From Symsagittifera roscoffensis (taxonomy: Eukaryota; Xenacoelomorpha; Acoela; Convolutidae), in contig NC_087069.1 of NCBI RefSeq assembly GCF_963678635.1, positions 55,885,175 through 55,949,174 on the forward strand: a stretch of 64,000 nt of DNA, written 5' to 3'. The position numbers were made by a program, and so were the translations under genes. Shown here in pieces: positions 45,430 through 53,649 of this stretch (its first letter is position 1; every line of letters begins with the position of its first letter). The notes beneath the pieces are model-generated. The model did not search any database. It had not been told where the DNA came from and saw only the letters and a list, made by a program, of their open reading frames with translations.

Positions 45430-46947
45430 ATGACACCAAATAACCCTGTCCCCACCAATTCTACACCCTCTTATGCTTTCCAAGTCACTCCAACTTATTC
45501 TTCATATCATTCAGACCGATCATCCAATTCTCCAGATACTCCCCAAATCTCCCCAGAACTAGATAATTTTATTACCCTACAACAACAACCCTACCACCTT
45601 GACACCCCCACCATAAACCAAATTTCATCCACAATAGATTCATCCAACCCTCCTACCCCTACACCCTCTTCAATTTATACCGAATCATTAGCACCATCAT
45701 CCACATCTACTGAATCTTCACTCAGCACTAATAGAGCTTACCGCACTTTTAAAAGAAAATTCCCCAACCATCCTTTCCCAGCAAAACCAGGAACAGTCCG
45801 TGAATATATAAATCATCCAAAACACACTAACACAAAAGAATATTTAGCTATCACCTTACCCTCATTTCCACAATACACCTTAAACACCCCTCACGACACT
45901 AACGAAACACGCAGCTTTGTAGACGAATACGTTTTAATGCCTACTCTTTCTTGGACCTCATATTATCATTTTACTAATCCCCTTTGCTTACCTTTATCTA
46001 ACACTAACATCGATATAGAACGAAATAAGGACATGCTATATCGACTCACTACACCACTAACACCTAGACAATTTACTTACATTGGATATAAAAAATCACT
46101 AAAAACACACACTGCACCCCGAGCAAATGAATATACACTAGAATATTACGATCATAACATCATCAGAGCTAACCAAGATCAATTCTTAGACGACGATCGC
46201 TTCGCTAACCCACTAATCACTGAGAAATTTTTCATTAAAACACCATATGTATTTACACTAAATATCTTCGATCGCAAGTTTGAGCACATTATTTCAGAAG
46301 CACTAACAGACACACAAGCCTACGAAAGTTTTAAAGAACGATTCCAAATATTTTCACTAACCTTTCATTTCCTTGCACCACATGAAAGAGATTTGCACTG
46401 CTCACACGATATTATGTTGCGCACTAAACAAACACACACATATACATATTATCGTTTCATCCAAAATCACTTTGACCTACACACTCCCTCCAGACAACCA
46501 CACCATCGTTTTCAATTCATCAATTCCAAATACACATCACCATTCTTTCTTAACTTCACATATTGCATTAAAGATACTAACCTTCATGGTATTCTTCGAA
46601 ATTATGATCCCATAACCCAAATGTATATCTTCTGCCCCATCACCAAGACCCTCAACGCCGAAGAATCCCGACCCTTCCTTATCCCTCACGAATTTGTACA
46701 ACCTATAGAAATCCCCATTTTAGAATTCATCCACAACACTAAATTCAATCACAAATTATATAATCTAATCCAAAACACACCTTACGAGTTAGCAGTAGGC
46801 ACTGAAGAACTAACCACCATTAAAGCACTTCAATTGCTTTGGCCACTGCTTCAAACTAAAAATATCATCCGCATCTTAGCTAAATTACTAACAACTTCCG
46901 ATCTCATCCACGACATCTTCCCCCACGGTTTCTTCCCCGACGACTAA
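45430..46947 (+). CDS. ORF-Y: 505-aa protein of unknown function after env
   Basis: The ATG at 45430 begins MTPNNPVPTNSTPS. The first 110 or so residues are Pro/Ser/Thr-rich and probably disordered; the rest looks globular, with aromatic-rich stretches (LSWTSYYHFTNPLCLPLS; RFQIFSLTFHFLAPHERDLH; TYCIKDTNLHGILRNYDPIT) and a helical C-terminus (KALQLLWPLLQTKNIIRILA). No signal peptide, membrane segment, zinc motif or catalytic signature is recognised. The frame is open upstream across the env stop, so a non-ATG or spliced start is possible. Codons end in C more often than in gag or pol (many CCC, ACC, AAC), which may point to a separate origin. It is the longest post-env frame and is undamaged while pol and env are broken. 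A CAG/GTAAGT donor follows the stop by 3 bases. Confidence 0.7.
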   Translation: MTPNNPVPTNSTPSYAFQVTPTYSSYHSDRSSNSPDTPQISPELDNFITLQQQPYHLDTPTINQISSTIDSSNPPTPTPSSIYTESLAPSSTSTESSLSTNRAYRTFKRKFPNHPFPAKPGTVREYINHPKHTNTKEYLAITLPSFPQYTLNTPHDTNETRSFVDEYVLMPTLSWTSYYHFTNPLCLPLSNTNIDIERNKDMLYRLTTPLTPRQFTYIGYKKSLKTHTAPRANEYTLEYYDHNIIRANQDQFLDDDRFANPLITEKFFIKTPYVFTLNIFDRKFEHIISEALTDTQAYESFKERFQIFSLTFHFLAPHERDLHCSHDIMLRTKQTHTYTYYRFIQNHFDLHTPSRQPHHRFQFINSKYTSPFFLNFTYCIKDTNLHGILRNYDPITQMYIFCPITKTLNAEESRPFLIPHEFVQPIEIPILEFIHNTKFNHKLYNLIQNTPYELAVGTEELTTIKALQLLWPLLQTKNIIRILAKLLTTSDLIHDIFPHGFFPDD

Positions 46948-46950
46948 CAG

Positions 46951-47027
46951 GTAAGTATGAACTATACATATTATTAACTAGTTATTAAAATTAGAAACTA
47001 ACCATTCTTTATTCATGTCTTCTTTAG
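46951..47027 (+). other. Candidate 77-nt intron after ORF-Y
   Basis: TAACAG/GTAAGTATG gives a near-perfect 5' splice site right after the ORF-Y stop. A pyrimidine-rich TTTATTCATGTCTTCTTTAG ends at 47027, with a second AG at 47035. TTAAC-type text at about 46974 could serve as branch site. Splicing here would not change the ORF-Y protein but could mark the spliced mRNA. Confidence 0.5.
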
Positions 47028-47035
47028 AATTTTAG

Positions 47036-48542
47036 CCTTCATCCAACGATCATCTGAAAAATTCAAAAAAAGAAAATAAAAATTGGAAACTTCTTCAAAC
47101 TGTTTAAAACTCTATTAATTTTTTGCACCAAATAATTAAATAAAAATAATACCAATGCAATAATTTAATTTATAAATTTTTCCCCCACAAGCAGTAAATC
47201 TAATTATGATGAAAATTTGTAACTTAATCTTTCCCAATAAATAGCAGTAAAATTAAAAATTCTATGTAGTAAATTGATAAAACAAAAATGCAGTACTAAC
47301 CTTTTGATATTTCCATTCATTCGCACAGAAATTCTATCCACACTCGCACAGCTCGCCCACGAAGAATTGTTTAAAATAATGAATTTCAGTTTCAAGCTTT
47401 CACACTCAACAACTCTAACACAAGATAACACGTTTCAAACTTTCCTTTAACCCGGTTGGAAAGGAATTATACACTAAACAACACTAACCAACGCAGCTTA
47501 CTAAACACCACAAACTATAGAATAACAGCATGACTAAGAAAAGGAAACCAACGGTACCCAAACCGGATTAACCCAGTTTAAAACTGGATAATTTATTCTT
47601 TTGAAGACTATTATAAAGTCTAAGAAAGAAATAATAAAACACAAAAAAGTCGAAAGACAAACCCATACCACAAACAATTTGATTTTTGAAAAAAGGACAC
47701 AACCAACAAAACATAAGAAAAACCACAACAAACCCAACATAAAACGTTGTCACATAACAGGACCTCTCACAAAAACCGCATGCAATCATACTCCCACTCC
47801 TGGCCTAACCCACCAGGAAGGACGTCCTGAGCATGCTCTATAGCCGGCCTAACCCACCGCGCTACATCCACGCTTTGTGACACACACTCCTATTTTTAAT
47901 AAGAGCTACCCAAGGGTGAGTAACTCTTCAAAATAACTGAAGTAAAACAAAAAGCTTTTGTGGAAACAACTAACTAAAATCATAATTAAAAAATATTAAA
48001 CTAATAAAAGTTTTATAAAATGTAAATTACATTATGCAATACATAGATCAGAATACAACACCAAGGACGAAGATCCAAAGACAAAATGAACCCACTACAC
48101 TCGAAAAAGAATGGCCAACTACAATCAATATGCCGCCCACAATCACAACTCAAAGGATTTAGAGTACGACTTGACTTCGCAGAAAAGGACTTCATTGAAC
48201 TAGACCAATGACCACCTCGATGTTCAAGTATACGTACAGATCCGAGTAACCAGGCATCCCCTCCACGCACAATCTCCACGCCATTCCCAGACAAGATCAA
48301 AACACAAAGAAGTTCTCATCAATGAAACAGAAAAACCTGACATAGCCAACCATTCTGAAATCAGATTTGAGTTTGTTGCGAAAACCCAGTCGTTGTCATG
48401 AGATGACACAACGATCGAACCTGGAACTTCTCTAACAAGAGAACCCAGAAGAAATATGATGTTCGCCAAACACCAACGTCCATCATCCATCCTTTGAATT
48501 ACAGAAAGACTATTCTAAAAAACTCTGTAAAACCCGGATGGG
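47036..48542 (+). other. 3' non-coding region of copy R
   Basis: About 1.5 kb without a convincing gene. GGCCTAACCCACC occurs twice (47802-47814 and 47847-47859); on the minus strand the second copy reads GTAGCGCGGTGGGTTAGGCC, similar to a tRNA A box. The minus-strand frames at 48013-48490 have no recognised family. The sequence just before the LTR, GGATGGG (48536-48542), is the only polypurine-tract candidate. Confidence 0.5.
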
Positions 48543-48952
48543 TGGAACCTGATCTAAACTACATTTTATGATTGGATAAATTAGATATTTTACCAATGTA
48601 AAGTATTTAATATTAACCAATCATGATCCATCTAACTAACAATCCACTTATTTGTAAGTGCTGAAATTACTTGTAATTTCAGCACCAGAGAGATTTGAAT
48701 TTAACTTAGAAATTAGTTGACTCTCCAAGAAGACTTCAGCAACCGCAATAAACCAGTATACCCTAGATCTATTGAGCCTAGCAGAGACTAGTTAAACAAC
48801 CTGAGACTAGATAGTATAAGAGTAAGATTAGGATTGGTATTAGACTAAGAAGTTGCACGAATCTATCCGGCCGAAAATAAGATAGCGTGACGAGCAGACG
48901 GTGTACCCTATCCGAAATTACTCTATGAGTTATACACCTCGGTCATAACTCA
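48543..48952 (+). repeat. 3' LTR of copy R (410 bp)
   Basis: Identical in length and nearly in sequence to the 5' LTR, with the palindrome at 48658-48685 and AATAAA at 48747-48752. CAAG follows at 48953-48956, completing the target-site duplication. Confidence 0.97.
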
Positions 48953-48956
48953 CAAG

Positions 48957-50530
48957 TATAATCAATTATAACCAAAATTATGATATGTTTCAAGCGATTA
49001 TAACCGATTATTTGTACTTTTCAAATTTCGAATTCTCGAATATCGGTAATTTTGATATCGGTCAAAAAATAAAAAAAACTGGAAAAAGCATGAAGTGTGC
49101 TAGAATTTGGCTTATAGTAGCTTGAGTCATACCCTGAAAATATGAAAGCCCCATTACATAAAATGTACAAAATTTCCAGTACCCAGAGTATATGAAAAAT
49201 TATCAAAATCGAGTACCCTTTAGTTAGTCATAAGCCCTTCGTTTAGTTATAACCCTTCTAGAGAACTACGTTCTACTGAACAACATTCAGTTTCTAATGA
49301 CTATTAAAATTTATATTTCATTTTTTCGGCAATTTAAAAAAAAATCATGAACGATAAGGGCTTATAATCGATTATAAGGGGTTTTCTGAATGATCTATAA
49401 GTAATTGTAATGGATTTTGAGAGATTATAGTTTCTTGGAAAATTTCACGATTATAATCGATTATATTCGATTATGAGGGGTTTTCTGTTGGAACTATAAT
49501 AAATTAAATTGGATTATAAGAGGTTTTTTTCTCTTTGAAAAGATTGGAGTGGACTTGCTTCTGAGGTTTTGAGTATACGCTCTAGGTACCGTGGTTACTT
49601 CGCGGATTCGCAACTCCGTATGATTTTGAATCCAGTAGTTTTATCATATAGCGCTGGAGCAGGTGCTGCAATAGAATAGCACCGCATTGTCGTTTTTTTT
49701 TTGCAAAAACTCTCCGACGGAGAGTCGGATCTTTTTGAAACGCAACTGGCTATGGTACTCTTATTTGAACAGAAATGTTTACAACTATAATATCAGAAAT
49801 GTGATTGCACGGTTGGACTCGAAACCTGAATAGGTATCTCGAAATCAACACTCCTGATGCCTAATAGCAAAAGTGCTTTTTAAAAATACATCTTCCAGCT
49901 TCCGTTCCACTGGATTTGATTTTTGTTTTTCATTTGAACAAATAGGATGTTGAAAACTTTTGGTTTGCCCAAAATGACTGGAGTGCTTTGATATCAAGAT
50001 TGTCAGTTATGGACAGTTGATACTCCGATGTTTAGGCAAAGAATTTGTGAATTAGCGCATGATCAAAACGATATCTAACGTTGTAGAGAGAATGTGCTGC
50101 AGAAGTTTGAACCATTAGAACACTGAAATAGGGCTTCTTTTCATCTTCACCTGATAAAAGATTGTTGCGTTACTTGTTTTTCATATTGTTTTGACTAAAC
50201 TCATAACATTAGGATTCAAGCTGAATCCAAGTTTAGTCGTAAGTAATCGATTATGATAGATCTTTTATTTGATTTTCTGACAACCGTATTTGAATATTTT
50301 TACCGAAATTAGGCGCTTAAAAGAATTGTAATTGAGTTATTATTTTAATCGAGATATTTTCCAAGAATTTATAGTCGATTATACTCTTTTAACTGCGCAA
50401 AAAAGACGAAAAATTCCCAATTTTTGAAGTGGTTTTTTTCATTAACTATCATGCTTTTGAATGTGAAACTTTGACACGTCATTAGTAAAACACTTGCAAT
50501 CATAGCGATGTTAATTAAATACCAGTCAAC
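48957..50530. repeat. Region rich in GATTATAATC/ATCGATTATA motifs
   Basis: The text CGATTATAATCGATTAT and close variants recur from about 48960 to 50380, and again around 51716, 51790 and 52300-52410. Two units near 49361 and 49448, each continuing with a GGGGTTTTCTG segment, look like a tandem duplication of about 90 bases. No coding frame is supported. Confidence 0.55.
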
Positions 50531-50538
50531 AATCATTC

Positions 50539-51322
50539 TTGAAAAAACTCGCTCTTGAGCTCCATAAGCAGAATTATAAAACTGCTTATGTTGTTTCAAC
50601 GTTGAATATTTCTCGGAGATTGCTTTTTCGAATATTGAGAAGAGACAGAGATGGCTTCAGTCAGTGCGACAAACCAAGCTCTGGAAGACTGACAGCGCTT
50701 GGAAATCGCACAAAAAAGCGCTTAGTTCGTCAAAGCAAGATTGACCCCTTCTGCACCGCAGAGCAGCTGGAGACAGAAGTGCCTAAAGTTTGGGCAGTCT
50801 CAGATAGAACGATTCGCCGGTATCTATGCAGTAATGGCCTATATGGGCTGATTGCTGCACCCAAACACAAATTAACGCCAACCCATATCCGGAAAGTAAT
50901 TGAATTCTGTCGATGAAAAAAAACTGGATTCATCGTGACTGGAAGAGAGTCATTTTCACGGATGAATCCAAGTTGGAAGTTAGGGCATGGCGAAAACAGT
51001 TTGTTGGGCGCCCTGTTAACGCCAAGCACGTGTCAAATTACAGAAACAACAAAATTCTCCAAATCTCCGATGGTCTGGGGAGCTATCAGTGGTGATGGGT
51101 ACCGCACACTAGTGAAGTGTCAGGTTACAGGGATTTCGGAGCAGTATCAGAGGTTACTCCATCAAGAATTGCTCGACTTGTGCTCCGACCCATCGATGCT
51201 TTTTCAACAAGATGGGGCAACAATTCATACATCTATGACCTTACAATCAAACGGCCTTACAGATCGTTGCTAAATGAATGGAACTTGTGTTGGCTGCGAA
51301 AGGAGGCTCGATAGTTGCTTGA
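50539..51322 (+). pseudogene. Tc1-like transposase, frameshifted and internally deleted
   Basis: The N-terminal part (50539-50916) shows paired helix-turn-helix text (SVSDRTI-like: AVSDRTIRRYLCSNGL). After a stop the DDE core continues in another frame with VIFTDESK (first Asp, about 50950) and, after another shift, PMVWGAISGDGYRTL and FQQDGATIHTS (second Asp, about 51215). The segment that should carry the third acidic residue is missing; the frame jumps to the C-terminal ELVLAAKGGSIVA ending at 51322. The deletion removes a catalytic residue, so it is dead. It would have cut and pasted the element at TA sites. Confidence 0.85.
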
Positions 51323-51435
51323 ACAGAGTGCGTAAAAATTTGCTCCCTATTATGTTGTTATTGAGAAATGAACATTCTTGTTTCTTGTTTTTTCAATGTC
51401 TAAAAAGAGTGCAGACACTTTTGTCCTCGACTGTA
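50539..51435 (+). mobile_element. Tc1-like DNA transposon remnant
   Basis: A broken transposase gene is followed by a 3' end reading GTGCAGACACTTTTGTCCTCGACTGTA, typical for the terminal repeat of Tc1/IS630 elements. The inverse text is not found upstream, so the 5' end is lost or too diverged. Confidence 0.82.
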
Positions 51436-53040
51436 TCAATTTAAAAGTTCCCGCGGTAGGTGAAAAGAAAACTTCAAAATAAACCACGAACAAAAGCAAT
51501 GCACTGATTTTTTGGTGGTTAAACACTTAAAAAGTACATCATAAAAGAATTCTTATGAAGAAAAGAAACAGTCAAAAAAATTTTAAATTTGAAAGGAATT
51601 GAAAATATCTAAATTAACTTTCTAAGTTTTGAAAAAACCAAATGTCTACAAGAAGCATAAAACATAAGAAATTCAGATGCCAGGACAAAAATGAAATGCA
51701 CAAATAAAAAAGTTTACAATCGATTATAATCGAAAAAGATTTTTTTTGTGCAGAACAGATGGATTAGAAATAGAAAAAAATAAACAATTATAATTGATTG
51801 TTATGGTATCCAAAAAAAAGAGGGATTGAAGATTAAAGTTGACCAAAACTTATTATAATTCGCTTCAGTTTGAGTTTAAAAAACAGTGATGTTAATAAAC
51901 AAATTGATAATTTAAATTAATTTTCCTCCCATTTTTAGTAAGAATTGCTATAAAATGGAAATATAATTGATTAATAATGCTTGAAACTGGATGCGAGTGC
52001 TGTAGGCCAGAATTACAGTGCCCCAAATTGTAAGGGAACACACTCCTATGAAAAACAGTTTGCTTTTCTATCCGTTATATATTTATAATATAAATTTTAT
52101 GTGAAACTAAAGGAATATGCTGATCATTTTTTGGTTAATTAAACGAGCACTATGAATCAATCGCAAGGGAAAAATGAAAAAAAAAATGCTACAATTTGAA
52201 ATAACTTGAAGTTTTAATTTCATTTTTTCAATTTTCACATTAGCCAACGTCTGAAAAAAGCGTAAATAATAAGCAATTAACATGCAAGGTCCATAATTAT
52301 TACGGTCCAATTATGATCGATCAAAATTGTATCGAAAAACAGATGGGTTAATTGTTGATCATAATTGTAAAATGTATTATATACGAGTATAAATTGATAT
52401 CAAAACGAGTGATCATAATCGACTATGAATTGATGAAAATCAAATCAATTTCGAAACTGGTTTTAATATAATTAAATAATTGATAATTACCGATTGAAAC
52501 TTAACAATGGAAGGGACTGTGAAGAATTGAAGAATAAAGCATCTGCACAAAAACTTTCTTTTAGTCACCACGCAAAATTTACTTACTTTTTTCTGACAAC
52601 GCTCGAATTTTTTTCTTCAAAAATTGAAATGGAAAGTTGGCTTGACGTACGAAGAGCAAAGAGCTGATTCAAAAAAAAATTGTTTTCCAGAATATCTCCC
52701 CTCAATTTCAATTCTTTTTTTCTTTTTGAAGATTCGTTGTTTTGGGCTGGAGCCAATTGTCCGAATGACAATAAAGAGAGAGACTTTTGCTTAAAACTTT
52801 ATCAAAACCTTTTTTCTTTTTTAAACTGTAAAATTTTGAAGCTAAGAAACCAGCATCAACTTTAGACGGGTCTCATTTTCGCACTCGAGGCTGAACAAAA
52901 TCTTTCAAAACAAGGTCGAAGCAAAAACTAGTCAATCACGGTTCACAAATGTCACTTTATAACAAAAACTAAATATTTTAATTGAAAAACAAAAAGTTTG
53001 GCGAAGAGTGAACACTGCTTTTTTGCACTCTTTTTGACAC
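51436..53040. other. AT-rich spacer
   Basis: No recognisable gene. It contains scattered GATTATAAT motifs like those before the Tc1 remnant. Confidence 0.5.
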
Positions 53041-53649
53041 AATGGTGCTAGTAGTCACAAGTACTTTCACGTGTCCTCCACGCAAACGTTCTTCTGATTC
53101 AACCGTTACTCTTTTGTTTTTCTTTTCCTGTCTCTGGAGACTTATTGGTACTAATAGTCAGAAGTGCTCAGTCTCGTGTTTTCTGCGGCTCACTCGTTTC
53201 TGGTTGAACCAGTCCTCGCTGGTTTTCCTCTTCCTGTTTCTCGGGATTATTTTGTGTAGCAGTCAAATCGTCACTTGTGCTCGTCCGTGTCCTCTGTGGC
53301 ACATGTGCTTTATTTGAACATGTCTCTTGTAATTTTTCCGGACACATTGATACAGGTACTCAATAATGCTTTGTCCCATTTCCACAGCGGCACACTTGCT
53401 TTTTCAAAAGCCAGTCATCACTGGTTCGCCTCTTCGTGTCTTATGTGACTTGTCGGAACCAATAGTAACTAGTGCTTTCTTCTATGTTTTCCGTGAAACA
53501 CTTTTGTCTCTTCGAGACAGCCATCGCGGATTCTCAGCTTTTTGGAAACATAAGAACTAGTAGTCACAACTGCGTCTTCCAGGGCCTTTCAAGGCACACT
53601 CGCTCGCACTTGGGCCAGTCTTCTCTGGTTTTCATCCTTCTAGCATTCG
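53041..53649 (+). repeat. Degenerate repeats with AGTCACAAGTGCTTTC / GGTTTTCCTCTTC text
   Basis: Blocks such as TACTAATAGTCAGAAGTGCTCAG, ACCAATAGTAACTAGTGCTTTC and AACTAGTAGTCACAACTGCGTC alternate with CTGGTTTTCCTCTTCCTG-type text. They seem to be old tandem units of 100-230 bases. A remnant (AGAAATAGAAGTCTCAAGTGCTTCC) recurs at about 56555, before BEL block B, so this belongs to the repeated BEL unit. Confidence 0.5.

Larger units (their letters stand above)
30217..48952 (+). mobile_element. Complete 18.7-kb retrovirus-like Ty3/Gypsy element, copy R
   Basis: The borders are firm: two 410-bp LTRs (TG...CA) that differ at 3 positions, flanked by CAAG on both sides. Between them are a primer-binding site, structured leader, small ORFs, gag, pol with PR-RT-RH-IN, ORF-X, env, ORF-Y and a 3' non-coding region. 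Order and 4-bp duplication fit an env-bearing Ty3/Gypsy (errantivirus-like) lineage. At 18,736 bp it is two to three times the usual size; the excess is in a very long gag, a 1.2-kb leader, ORF-X, ORF-Y and 1.5 kb of 3' sequence. I count four nonsense codons and five frameshifts. No nested insertion is evident, since the extra parts share the same G-poor composition. Confidence 0.96.

Noticed and set aside
48390-48430. GGTTCGATC on the minus strand as a tRNA or Pol III B box
   Set aside because: No cloverleaf can be drawn around it, and it lies about 450 bases from the nearest A-box-like text.
48013-48490. Two overlapping minus-strand frames (95 and 88 codons) as antisense genes
   Set aside because: Overlapping each other, with no recognised domain and no counterpart visible in another copy; such frames on the C-rich/G-poor antisense strand are expected by chance.
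50360-50400. 5' terminal repeat of the Tc1-like element
   Set aside because: TATAGTCGATTATACTCTTTT has only weak similarity to the inverse of the 3' end and belongs to the GATTATAATC background.
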